Of a stretch of 9,307 nucleotides of DNA, positions 1-6,097 are shown one piece after another. Both the position numbers and the translations under genes were made by a program. The notes under the pieces are model-generated. The model ran no database searches and was not told the DNA's origin. It worked only from the letters and a program-made list of their open reading frames with translations. The stretch covers positions 1 through 9,307 of the forward strand of contig JAGOEY010000048.1 of assembly GCA_017997515.1 (NCBI GenBank), given 5' to 3'. Positions within the stretch are counted from its first letter, which is position 1. Each line of letters opens with the position of its first letter. The stretch comes from Burkholderiaceae bacterium. Lineage in GTDB: Bacteria > Pseudomonadota > Gammaproteobacteria > Burkholderiales > Burkholderiaceae.

Positions 1-164
1 GCCGCGTCGAAGCTGTGTAACGTGTCCCAGCGCTGGCGCAGGTCGTTGCCGGGTGCGGGGCCGATGGCAATCAGCGGCAGCGCGACGGCGTCGAACCCGC
101 GCGCCTGCAACTGCTCTGTCCACGCAAGCGCTTCACGTTCTGGCCGGGTGACGATGATGCGCAT
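1..164 (-). CDS. hemD: Uroporphyrinogen-III synthase, N-terminal part (runs off the left edge)
   Basis: HemD closes and rearranges the linear tetrapyrrole hydroxymethylbilane to uroporphyrinogen III in the cytoplasm, the branch point for heme, siroheme and cobalamin. Only the first 54 codons are present, reading leftward from an ATG at 164. The start reads MRIIVTRPEREALAWTEQLQ, followed by a DAVALPLIAIGP segment; this is the typical HemD opening of a beta strand, the TRP motif, an amphipathic helix and a second strand with a Pro-Leu-Ile turn. The stop of hemC lies 14 nt upstream in another frame, so the two genes are almost certainly co-transcribed and use consecutive pathway intermediates. 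I see no good Shine-Dalgarno sequence before the ATG; translational coupling to hemC is likely. The family call is based on a short segment plus the neighbour, but the two agree well. Confidence 0.9.
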   Translation of the reverse strand, partial: MRIIVTRPEREALAWTEQLQARGFDAVALPLIAIGPAPGNDLRQRWDTLHSFDA

Positions 165-178
165 GGATGCGCCGCCGC

Positions 179-1120
179 TCAGTGTGCGCCCGCTGCTTGC
201 AGCTCGGCGGCCACACGTTCACCCAATGCTGCGGCCTGGGCCAGGTCACGCACCTCGGCGGTGCCGCTGGCGTGTAACAGGGGGCGGGTGGGCTGTTCGG
301 GGTCGCCCCAGGCGGCGTCGAGTTGGAGGGAGTAAGCACCCCCAGATGCCGGGGTCAGCGTGGCATGCGCCGCCAGCGGCATGGAGCAGCTGCCGCCCAT
401 GGCGCGGCTCACGGCGCGTTCGGCCGACACGGTGAGCCAGGTTTCTGTGTGCACCAGCGGGCGCAGGGCGTCCACCAGGTCCTGGCGGTCGGTGCGGATC
501 TCGATGCCCAGGGCGCCCTGGCCTGCAGCGGGCAGCATCTCGGTCGGCGCAAAAACCTGGCGAATACGGGCGCCCAGATCCAGGCGCTTGAGCCCCGCAG
601 CAGCGAGCACGATGCCCGCGTACTGGCCTTCGTCGAGCTTGCGCAGCCGGGTGTCCAGGTTGCCACGCAGGGGCTCGATGCGCAGATCGGGCCGCAGCGC
701 ACGGATCAGCACCGTGCGGCGCAGGCTGGATGTGCCCACCACCGCGCCCTGCGGCAGATCGGCCAGGCTGGCGAATTGGGGGGAAACAAAGGCGTCGCGT
801 GGGTCTTCACGCTCCATCACACAGGCCAGCGCAAAACCGTCGGGCAGGTCCATGGGCACGTCTTTGAGGGAATGCACCGCCAGGTCGGCGCGGCCTTCTT
901 CCAGCGCGGTTTCCAGCTCTTTCACGAACAGGCCTTTGCCACCCACCTTGCTGAGGGACCGGTCCAGGATCTGGTCACCCTTGGTGGTCATTCCCAGCAG
1001 CGTGACCTGGTGGCCCTGCGCCTGCAGCAAGGCTTTGACGTGTTCGGCCTGCCACAGCGCCAGGCGGCTTTCGCGCGTGGCGATGGTGATGGAAAGCGGG
1101 GTGGGGCTGGGGTGGCTCAC
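179..1120 (-). CDS. hemC: Porphobilinogen deaminase (hydroxymethylbilane synthase)
   Basis: Cytoplasmic enzyme that polymerises four porphobilinogen molecules into hydroxymethylbilane on a covalently bound dipyrromethane cofactor. With the GTG start at 1120 the protein is 313 residues, the usual length. Visible motifs are [17 protein letters not shown] near the N-terminus, [14 protein letters not shown], the catalytic aspartate in HSLKDVP (D87), TSSLRR and LRGNLDTRL (substrate carboxylate-binding arginines), [10 protein letters not shown], and the cofactor cysteine in GGSCSMPL (C245). An in-frame ATG at 1177 would add 19 residues ([19 protein letters not shown]), a Pro-rich leader that does not look like HemC. 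Neither start has a convincing Shine-Dalgarno sequence, so the exact start is uncertain while the identity is not. hemD follows after 14 nt, and ppc is divergent. The full reading frame is intact. Confidence 0.97.
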   Translation of the reverse strand: MSHPSPTPLSITIATRESRLALWQAEHVKALLQAQGHQVTLLGMTTKGDQILDRSLSKVGGKGLFVKELETALEEGRADLAVHSLKDVPMDLPDGFALACVMEREDPRDAFVSPQFASLADLPQGAVVGTSSLRRTVLIRALRPDLRIEPLRGNLDTRLRKLDEGQYAGIVLAAAGLKRLDLGARIRQVFAPTEMLPAAGQGALGIEIRTDRQDLVDALRPLVHTETWLTVSAERAVSRAMGGSCSMPLAAHATLTPASGGAYSLQLDAAWGDPEQPTRPLLHASGTAEVRDLAQAAALGERVAAELQAAGAH

Positions 1121-1173
1121 GGCGGTGTCGGGGGGGTCAGGGTGGGGTGAAAGTGCTTGGAGACTGGCGCAGA

Positions 1174-1235
1174 ACATGCATGCATCCGGTGCATGTGTGT
1201 GCCGAGCACGGTGGGCGGAATGCTAGCATGCATGG
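1174..1235. promoter_or_regulatory. ATGCAT-rich palindromic divergent control region between hemC and ppc
   Basis: The stretch between the divergent hemC and ppc genes contains a 10-bp palindrome ATGCATGCAT (1176-1185), an inverted repeat ACATGCA-N9-TGCATGT (1174-1180 and 1190-1196), a second 10-bp palindrome ATGCTAGCAT (1220-1229) and an overlapping AGCATGCATGG (1225-1235). All share the TGCATG core. The density of dyads in a divergent promoter region suggests protein binding or overlapping promoters. No textbook -35/-10 pair is obvious; TAGCAT at 1224-1229 is the best -10-like hexamer on the plus strand. The function is inferred; the repeats are seen directly. Confidence 0.4.
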
Positions 1236-1256
1236 CTGTTCCCACGTGTCCTAACC

Positions 1257-1261
1257 AAAGG
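1257..1261 (+). promoter_or_regulatory. Shine-Dalgarno sequence deciding the ppc start
   Basis: AAAGG lies 9 nt before the GTG at 1271. It supports this GTG over the in-frame ATGs at 1221 and 1232 and the ATG at 1157, whose added residues are Cys-rich and unlike Ppc. Confidence 0.55.
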
Positions 1262-1270
1262 TTCCCTGCC

Positions 1271-4060
1271 GTGAAAAAGTCCGACAAAGAACAACCCCTG
1301 ATCGACGACATCCGCCTGCTGGGCCGCATGCTGGGCGACGTGATTCGCGAGCAGGAGGGGTCTGCGGCCTTCGAGCTGATCGAGCAGGTGCGCAAGCTGT
1401 CGGTGGCGTTCCGGCGCGACGCCGATGCCGAGGCCGACAAGGCGCTGAAGAAGCTGCTCAAGTCGCTCAGCGCCGACGAAACAGTGCGCGTGATCCGCGC
1501 CTTCACCTATTTCTCCCACCTGGCCAACCTGGCCGAAGACCGCCACCACATCCGCCGCCGCATCGTGCACGAACGTGCGGGCAACACCCAAGAGGGCAGC
1601 ATTGAAGTGGCTCTGTCGCGCCTGCGCTGGGCCGGGATAGCTCCTAAAGTCATAGCGCAGACACTGGCCAGCAGCTACGTGTCGCCGGTGCTCACCGCGC
1701 ACCCGACCGAGGTGCAGCGCAAAAGTATCCTGGACGCCGAGCGCGACATCGCCCAGCTGCTGACCGCCCGCGACGACATCAAAACCCAGGCGCTGCTCTA
1801 CGCCGCATCGAAAGACGCACTCACCCCGCGCGAGCTGGCTGCCAATGAAGCGCTGCTGCGCGCGCGCGTCATGCAGCTGTGGCAAACGCGCCTGCTGCGC
1901 TTCAGCAAACTCACGGTGGCCGACGAGATCGAGAACGCACTGAGTTACTACGAGTCCACCTTCCTGCGCGAGATTCCGCGCATTTACGCCGACCTGGAGC
2001 GTGAGCTGGGCAACTACCCGGTCGCCAGCTTTTTGCGCATGGGCCAGTGGATTGGCGGCGACCGCGACGGCAACCCTAACGTCAGCGCGCAAACGCTCGA
2101 ATACGCACTGCGTCGCCAGTCCGAAGTGGCGCTGCGCCACTACCTGACCGAGGTGCATTACCTGGGCGGTGAGTTGTCCATTTCTGCGCGGCTGGTTGAG
2201 GTGTCACCCGAGATGCAGGCCTTGGCCACCCGCTCACCCGACCCGAGTGAACACCGTGTGGACGAGCCCTACCGCCGTGCGCTCACAGGTATGTACGCCC
2301 GCCTGGCCGCCACACTGAAAGACCTGACCGGTGGTGACGCCGCCCGCCACGCTGTGGCCCCGCAAAACGCCTACGCCCTGGCCGAGGACTTTCTGGCCGA
2401 CCTGCGGGTCATCCAGGCGTCCCTCGCCGCACACCACGGCGCGGCGCTGGTGGCGCAACGCCTGCACCCGCTGATCCGTGCGGTCGAAGTGTTTGGTTTC
2501 CATTTGGCCACCGTCGATTTGCGCCAAAGCTCCGACAAACACGAAGAAGTGGTGGCCGAGCTGCTGGCCGTGGCACGGGTGGAGGCGAACTACAGCGCGC
2601 TGGACGAAGACGCCAAACGCAAAGTGTTGCTCGGCCTGCTGAACGACGCCCGCCCGCTGCGGGTGATGGGCACCGATTACTCCGACCATGCCCGCGCCGA
2701 GCTGGCGATCTTCGAGGCCGCCAAAACCATGCGTGCGCGTTTTGGTGTGCAGGCCATCCGCCACTACATCATCAGCCACACCGAAACGGTGAGTGACCTG
2801 CTTGAAGTGCTGCTGTTGCAAAAAGAAGTGGGCCTGGTGCGCGGCACACTCGACCAGTCTGCGGTGGCCGACCTGATCGTGGTGCCCCTGTTCGAGACCA
2901 TTGAAGACCTGCGTAACGCCGCACCCATCATGCGCGACTTCTACGCGCTGCCGGGTGTCGCCAAACTGCTGCAGCGCAGCGGGGCCGAGCAGGACATCAT
3001 GCTGGGATATTCCGACAGCAACAAGGATGGCGGCATCTTCACCAGCAACTGGGAGCTGTACCGCGCCGAGATTGCACTGGTCGAGCTGTTCGACGAGCTG
3101 GCCAATAGCCACAACATCACCCTGCGCATGTTCCACGGTCGGGGCGGCACGGTGGGGCGTGGCGGTGGCCCGAGCTACCAGGCCATCCTGGCGCAGCCGC
3201 CCGGCACCGTGCGCGGCCAGATCCGTTTGACCGAGCAGGGCGAAGTGATCGGCTCCAAATACGCCAACCCCGAGATTGGCCGCCGCAACCTGGAGACACT
3301 GGTTGCCGCCACGCTGGAGGCCACCCTGCTGCAGCCCACCAAACCTGCCACCAAGGCCTTTTTGCAGGCCGCGTCCGAGCTGTCGGTGGCGAGTATGGGT
3401 GCCTACCGCGCGCTGGTGTACGACACAGCAGGCTTCACCGACTACTTCTTCGGCTCCACCCCGATCCGCGAGATTGCCGAGCTGAACATCGGCTCGCGCC
3501 CCGCGTCGCGCAAACCGAGCCAGAAGATTGAGGATTTGCGCGCCATCCCCTGGGGTTTCAGCTGGGGCCAGTGCCGCCTGACCTTACCCGGTTGGTTTGG
3601 TTTTGGTGCGGCGGTGGATGCGTTTGTGAACACCGCTGGTGAAGACCCGAAAGCCCGCCTGGCCCTGCTGCAGAAGATGTACCGCGACTGGCCGTTCTTC
3701 CGCACCCTGCTGTCCAACATGGACATGGTGCTGGCCAAGAGCGACCTGGCGCTGGCATCACGTTATTCCGAGCTGGTGAGCGACGCCCGCCTGCGCAAGA
3801 AAATTTTCACCGCCATCGAAGCCGAATGGCAGCGCACGGCCGACGCGCTCACGCGTATCACCGGCGACAAAACCCGCCTGGCAGGCAACGAATCCCTGCA
3901 ACGCTCCATCCGCCACCGCTTTCCGTACATCGACCCGCTGCACCACTTGCAGGTGGAGCTGGTGCGCCGTTACCGCGCGGGGCAGAGCGACCAGCGGGTG
4001 CAGACGGGTATCCATATCTCGATCAACGGGATTTCGGCGGGGCTGCGCAATACCGGGTAG
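1271..4060 (+). CDS. ppc: Phosphoenolpyruvate carboxylase
   Basis: Cytoplasmic anaplerotic enzyme that carboxylates phosphoenolpyruvate with bicarbonate to oxaloacetate. From the GTG at 1271 the protein has 929 residues, somewhat longer than the 883-residue E. coli enzyme. The N-terminus reads [20 protein letters not shown]. Hallmarks in order are the catalytic histidine in VLTAHPTE (H144), [22 protein letters not shown], the lysine loop [10 protein letters not shown] (K585), the glycine-rich catalytic loop [14 protein letters not shown] (R624), [19 protein letters not shown], and the C-terminal [13 protein letters not shown] that completes the active and allosteric region. All key residues are present and the frame is intact. 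Residues 123-128 (IAPKVI) are coded by a segment with two rare ATA codons that resembles an intergenic repeat found elsewhere in the window. hemC is divergent upstream. Downstream the gene converges on the LysR regulator gene. Confidence 0.98.
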   Translation: MKKSDKEQPLIDDIRLLGRMLGDVIREQEGSAAFELIEQVRKLSVAFRRDADAEADKALKKLLKSLSADETVRVIRAFTYFSHLANLAEDRHHIRRRIVHERAGNTQEGSIEVALSRLRWAGIAPKVIAQTLASSYVSPVLTAHPTEVQRKSILDAERDIAQLLTARDDIKTQALLYAASKDALTPRELAANEALLRARVMQLWQTRLLRFSKLTVADEIENALSYYESTFLREIPRIYADLERELGNYPVASFLRMGQWIGGDRDGNPNVSAQTLEYALRRQSEVALRHYLTEVHYLGGELSISARLVEVSPEMQALATRSPDPSEHRVDEPYRRALTGMYARLAATLKDLTGGDAARHAVAPQNAYALAEDFLADLRVIQASLAAHHGAALVAQRLHPLIRAVEVFGFHLATVDLRQSSDKHEEVVAELLAVARVEANYSALDEDAKRKVLLGLLNDARPLRVMGTDYSDHARAELAIFEAAKTMRARFGVQAIRHYIISHTETVSDLLEVLLLQKEVGLVRGTLDQSAVADLIVVPLFETIEDLRNAAPIMRDFYALPGVAKLLQRSGAEQDIMLGYSDSNKDGGIFTSNWELYRAEIALVELFDELANSHNITLRMFHGRGGTVGRGGGPSYQAILAQPPGTVRGQIRLTEQGEVIGSKYANPEIGRRNLETLVAATLEATLLQPTKPATKAFLQAASELSVASMGAYRALVYDTAGFTDYFFGSTPIREIAELNIGSRPASRKPSQKIEDLRAIPWGFSWGQCRLTLPGWFGFGAAVDAFVNTAGEDPKARLALLQKMYRDWPFFRTLLSNMDMVLAKSDLALASRYSELVSDARLRKKIFTAIEAEWQRTADALTRITGDKTRLAGNESLQRSIRHRFPYIDPLHHLQVELVRRYRAGQSDQRVQTGIHISINGISAGLRNTG
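1637..1656 (-). repeat. Possible repeat relic inside ppc
   Basis: ATAGCTCCTAAAGTCATAGC inside ppc, read on the minus strand, matches the left arm of the intergenic repeat at 7213-7232 at 14 of 20 positions, including the shared GCTATG and AGCT ends. It codes for I-A-P-K-V-I with two ATA isoleucine codons; I noticed no other ATA codons in this gene. It may be an old in-frame insertion, or a chance resemblance in a variable surface loop. Confidence 0.35.
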
Positions 4061-4082
4061 AACCAGACTTCTTTCGAGGGGG

Positions 4083-4121
4083 CAAGGAGAGCCCATACAA
4101 GCGCTGGTCGCTCTGCCCTTG
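4083..4121 (+). terminator. Possible hairpin downstream of ppc
   Basis: CAAGG-AGAGC (4083-4092) can pair with GCTCT (4110-4114) and CCTTG (4117-4121), with a 2-nt GC bulge and a 17-nt loop, 23 nt after the ppc stop. The following sequence (TGACGCTTTCC) has no proper T-run, so this may be a transcript-end stabiliser or a weak terminator and not a classical intrinsic one. The rest of the 4061-4239 spacer has no gene that I can support. Confidence 0.3.
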
Positions 4122-4170
4122 TGACGCTTTCCTCGGACCTGGGGGCTGCAGTTGTGGCACCGTTTGTAGC

Positions 4171-4214
4171 GGCCTGCTTGCATACGCAAGACGGGGCTTG
4201 CTTCAAAAATAGCA
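4171..4214 (-). repeat. Diverged copy of the TGCTAT...AGGCC intergenic repeat
   Basis: Read on the minus strand this stretch starts TGCTAT, continues with GTCTTGCGTATGCAAGC and ends AGGCC. It has the same order of blocks as the copy at 7212-7261 (TGCTAT, GTCTGCG, hairpin, CAAGC, AGGCC). It holds a perfect hairpin, CTTGC-ATAC-GCAAG (4177-4190). It sits between the convergent ppc and regulator genes. I recall similar non-coding hairpin repeats in Comamonadaceae intergenic regions; the relation to them is from memory. Confidence 0.5.
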
Positions 4215-4239
4215 CATGGGGTTTATGGCAATCTTGGGA

Positions 4240-5208
4240 TCAGGTGCTTTTCTTGGCAGGCGGGCGGGTGCGCTTCTGCGCAACAGGATGTGGCGTGGCA
4301 AAAAGCGTGTGCCGTGCCGCGGCCGTGATCGCAGCCACTGCTGGATCGGTGATACGCCGCTCGATCGAGATGGCGTAGAACTCTTCCATCAGGTCATCCG
4401 GTGCGCCAAGAGACTGCACCTGGTACTGGTGGGTGATTTCGCTGGACAACACGGCTGGCGCAGCAAACACACCCTGGCCTTCGCGCCCAAAAGCTTTTTG
4501 CAGTGCACTGTCGTCAAATTCTGCGGCAACGACGGGCCTCAGCCCATGCTGCCCCAGCCACGCATCGAGCCGTGGGCGCAAGGCGGAGGCAGCGGTGGGG
4601 AGCAGCATCGGTAAAGTTGCGAGGCACGCAGGGAAATCCCGCCGCACTTTCTGAATGGTGAGACCCGAGCGGCGCAGCAGTTGGGGCGCTGCAAAGAATT
4701 CGATGCCCGTGCGTCCCAGCAAATGGGTATACGCACGTACGCTGAGGCTTGCCGGTGCGGGAACGTCCGACACGATGAGGTCGAGCCTGTGGACTGCCAG
4801 CTCGGCCAGCAGAGTTGTCAGCCCCCCCTCGTGGCAGACCAGCTGGGGTGGTGCGGCCAGCGCCATGGCGGGCTCCAGCACGTGGAAGGCCACGGCTTTG
4901 GGGACCGAGTCCACGATACCGACACGCAGCACGCTCTGGCGCCGCGTGTCGTGGCCGGTGCTCAGTGCGTCTTGCAAGGCATCCCCCAAGGTGAATATTT
5001 CGGCCGCATAACGAGCCACCAGGCGGCCTGCATCCGTGGGTTCGAGTCCGCGCCCGGCCTTGCGCAGCAGCGGCTGGCCAATGCGCGCCTCAAGCTGCTT
5101 GATCTGGCCGCTCAGGGTCTGCGGCGTCAGGTGCAGTTGTTCGCTGGCCCGCACCAAGCCACCGGCACGTAACACGGTATGGAAATAACGCAGGTGTTTG
5201 TAGTTCAT
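4240..5208 (-). CDS. nhaR: LysR-type transcriptional regulator, NhaR-like
   Basis: DNA-binding regulator of 322 residues. A winged helix-turn-helix spans about residues 4-62, and the effector-binding domain follows from about residue 93. It resembles E. coli NhaR more than a generic LysR protein: NYKHLRYFHTV at the start, HLTPQTLSGQIKQLEAR, RKAGRGLEPTDAGRLV, RYAAEIFTLGDAL, then VSDVP, AEFDDSALQKAFG (231-233 FDD) and MEEFYAISIERRI near the end. NhaR activates the Na+/H+ antiporter gene nhaA in response to Na+ and pH in enterobacteria. There is no nhaA here; instead three genes for a zinc ribbon protein, a TerB-like protein and a TerC protein are divergent from it, which is the usual layout of a LysR regulator and its target. 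The tail beyond residue 310 is basic (QKRTRPPAKK). The ATG at 5208 starts the family motif directly; no Shine-Dalgarno sequence is visible. The family call is strong, but the ligand is unknown. Confidence 0.88.
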   Translation of the reverse strand: MNYKHLRYFHTVLRAGGLVRASEQLHLTPQTLSGQIKQLEARIGQPLLRKAGRGLEPTDAGRLVARYAAEIFTLGDALQDALSTGHDTRRQSVLRVGIVDSVPKAVAFHVLEPAMALAAPPQLVCHEGGLTTLLAELAVHRLDLIVSDVPAPASLSVRAYTHLLGRTGIEFFAAPQLLRRSGLTIQKVRRDFPACLATLPMLLPTAASALRPRLDAWLGQHGLRPVVAAEFDDSALQKAFGREGQGVFAAPAVLSSEITHQYQVQSLGAPDDLMEEFYAISIERRITDPAVAAITAAARHTLFATPHPVAQKRTRPPAKKST

Positions 5209-5212
5209 CGGC

Positions 5213-5242
5213 AGTTCGACTTTTTAGTTCGATTTATTCGAA
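5213..5242. promoter_or_regulatory. LysR-type T-N11-A dyad (TTCGA half-sites)
   Basis: TTCGA-N5-TCGAA (5228-5242) is a perfect inverted repeat containing T-N11-A (T5229 to A5241), the classic LysR-family recognition pattern. A further AGTTCGA half-site at 5213-5219 repeats AGTTCGA (5226-5232) at 13-bp distance. The dyad lies 20-34 bp before the regulator start, on the side facing the divergent zinc ribbon gene. It is a likely autoregulatory and recognition site for the NhaR-like protein. The binding is inferred. Confidence 0.6.
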
Positions 5243-5257
5243 GTGATGGTGCTTATT

Positions 5258-5284
5258 TTCTGATTTTTTCAGAAGCATATTCTG
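5258..5284 (+). promoter_or_regulatory. Second dyad array TTCTG/CAGAA/TTCTG, probable activation site and promoter
   Basis: TTCTGA-N5-TCAGAA (5258-5274) is a perfect 6-bp inverted repeat. It shares its right arm with CAGAA-N5-TTCTG (5270-5284), giving three alternating half-sites. Its centre (5266) is 31 bp from the centre of the TTCGA dyad (5235), about three helical turns, so both would lie on one face of the helix. TATTCT (5278-5283) is a possible -10 for the plus-strand genes, 45 bp before the first ATG. The LysR recognition-plus-activation reading is inference. Confidence 0.45.
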
Positions 5285-5316
5285 CATAAAGTTCTTTCAC
5301 GCCAACCACGGTGTTG

Positions 5317-5322
5317 AAAGGA
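5317..5322 (+). promoter_or_regulatory. Shine-Dalgarno sequence of the zinc ribbon gene
   Basis: AAAGGA ends 6 nt before the ATG at 5329. It fixes this start over the in-frame upstream GTG at 5311, which would lie ahead of the ribosome-binding site. Confidence 0.75.
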
Positions 5323-5328
5323 CGTCCC

Positions 5329-5541
5329 ATGCAATGCCCCCAATGTTCCCAGTCGCCTCTGGTCATATCCGAGCGCCAGGGCCTGGAGATCGACTACTGC
5401 ACACGTTGTCGAGGCGTGTGGCTCGACCGCGGCGAGCTCGACAAGCTGATCGAGCGCTCGGCGGACATGGGCCGCGCGCCCTCACGCTCCCAGGCACACC
5501 GCACCCGAAGATCCGCGTGGTTGGGTGAAATTTTCGACTGA
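5329..5541 (+). CDS. Small TFIIB-type zinc ribbon protein
   Basis: A 70-residue protein of the zf-TFIIB family (Pfam PF13453 type). It opens MQCPQC and has a second knuckle, YCTRCRGVWLDRGELDKL, so four cysteines (C3, C6, C24, C27) should bind one zinc; the GVWLDRGEL motif after the second pair is diagnostic. Residues 45-65 are basic, and the tail WLGEIFD matches the short conserved C-terminus seen in this family (Phe/Trp-Leu-x-x-Leu/Ile-Phe-Asp). The function of the family is unknown; roles in nucleic-acid or protein binding are assumed from the fold only. It is the first of three plus-strand genes, divergent from the NhaR-like regulator, with the LysR-type dyads in between. The terB-like gene starts 53 bp after its stop. 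Confidence 0.85.
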   Translation: MQCPQCSQSPLVISERQGLEIDYCTRCRGVWLDRGELDKLIERSADMGRAPSRSQAHRTRRSAWLGEIFD

Positions 5542-5562
5542 CGCCGTCAATCCCCCTTTTTT

Positions 5563-5582
5563 TGTCAACCAATCTGTCAACC
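5563..5582 (+). repeat. Direct repeat TGTCAACC x2 before the terB-like gene
   Basis: TGTCAACC occurs at 5563-5570 and again at 5575-5582, a 12-bp period, just after a CCCCCTTTTTTT tract (5552-5563) and before the Shine-Dalgarno sequence. A short hairpin, TGAC-GCC-GTCA (5539-5549), precedes the T-run. The role is unknown; candidates are an operator, or a weak attenuator lowering expression of the later genes. Confidence 0.35.
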
Positions 5583-5583
5583 C

Positions 5584-5590
5584 AAGGAAG
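5584..5590 (+). promoter_or_regulatory. Shine-Dalgarno sequence of the terB-like gene
   Basis: AAGGAAG ends 4 nt before the ATG at 5595. It supports this start over the in-frame TTG at 5562. Confidence 0.7.
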
Positions 5591-5594
5591 CACC

Positions 5595-6029
5595 ATGCGT
5601 ACCTATCCCCGCAACAGCCCTCAAGCCGCCGCCCGCCTGGTTGCCATGGCGGCACTGGCCGATGGCCACCTGAGCTTGAAGGAAATCCAGAAGCTGGAGC
5701 AGGCGCACGCAGCGCAGCGGCTCGGACTGTCAGCCATCGCCTTCTCGGAGGTGCTTCAGTGCTTGTCAGAAGACCTGTTGGCTACCGCCTTCACGCACTG
5801 GGGCACGGCCTGCCAACTGGACGCGGACGTGTTGCCTGCGTTGCTCAGTGAAGTCGATGACCCTGCGCTGCGCCATGCGGTGATTGCTCTGTGCGTCGAA
5901 GTGGCGCAGGCCGATAGCCATCTGCTGCCATCGGAGTGCGGCCTGATCGCCGGCATGGTGCTGCACTGGCAGGATGTTCCGCACGGCCGCCAGGCTGCTG
6001 CCGCTGTGCTGCAGCCTGCGCGCACCTGA
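5595..6029 (+). CDS. TerB-like (tellurite resistance TerB/COG3793 type) helical protein
   Basis: A 144-residue, all-helical, soluble-looking protein with no signal peptide or membrane segment. It has the internal two-fold pattern of TerB domains. Residues 14-35 read RLVAMAALADGHLSLKEIQK, with the ADG(x5)E motif (D23, E30). The second half has VIALCVEVAQADSHLLPSE (D107, E114), matching the second acidic metal-binding helix pair. TerB proteins bind divalent metal through these acidic residues and interact with TerC at the membrane. Here the gene lies between the zinc ribbon gene and a terC-family gene, which supports the assignment. The start at 5595 has a good ribosome-binding site. Sequence similarity to TerB is recognisable but not close, so a general TerB-superfamily label is safer than the gene name. 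Confidence 0.72.
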   Translation: MRTYPRNSPQAAARLVAMAALADGHLSLKEIQKLEQAHAAQRLGLSAIAFSEVLQCLSEDLLATAFTHWGTACQLDADVLPALLSEVDDPALRHAVIALCVEVAQADSHLLPSECGLIAGMVLHWQDVPHGRQAAAAVLQPART

Positions 6030-6052
6030 GTCGCATGCACTGCACAGCCCCT

Positions 6053-6066
6053 GAAGCTTGAGCTTC
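6053..6066 (+). other. Small hairpin in the leader of the terC-family gene
   Basis: GAAGC-TTGA-GCTTC forms a 5-bp stem with a 4-nt loop between the terB-like stop (6029) and the terC-family start (6098). No T-run follows, so it is not a terminator. It could act as an mRNA processing or stability element. Confidence 0.3.
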
Positions 6067-6097
6067 CCACTCCCGAACCCCGACCTTCATCCATGCC

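Noticed and set aside
323..1226. Long open frames on the plus strand opposite hemC (323-1150 and 360-1226)
   Set aside because: They are antisense to a well-conserved intact hemC, have no recognisable motifs, and are explained by GC-rich codon bias.
2234..3136. Long open frame on the minus strand within ppc
   Set aside because: His/Gln/Val-rich shadow translation of ppc, with no family features; the plus-strand ppc motifs cover the whole stretch.
4171..4214. An intrinsic terminator for ppc or the regulator gene at the CTTGC/GCAAG hairpin
   Set aside because: No T-run follows on either strand; the AAAAA lies on the wrong side for the plus strand, and on the minus strand the T-run comes before the stem. 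The block order fits the repeat family better.
6030..6097. A yybP-ykoY (Mn2+/pH) riboswitch upstream of the terC-family gene, as found for E. coli alx
   Set aside because: The 68-nt leader is too short and lacks the conserved GGGGAGUA-type elements; only a 5-bp hairpin is visible. The 5209-5328 leader also shows no such pattern.
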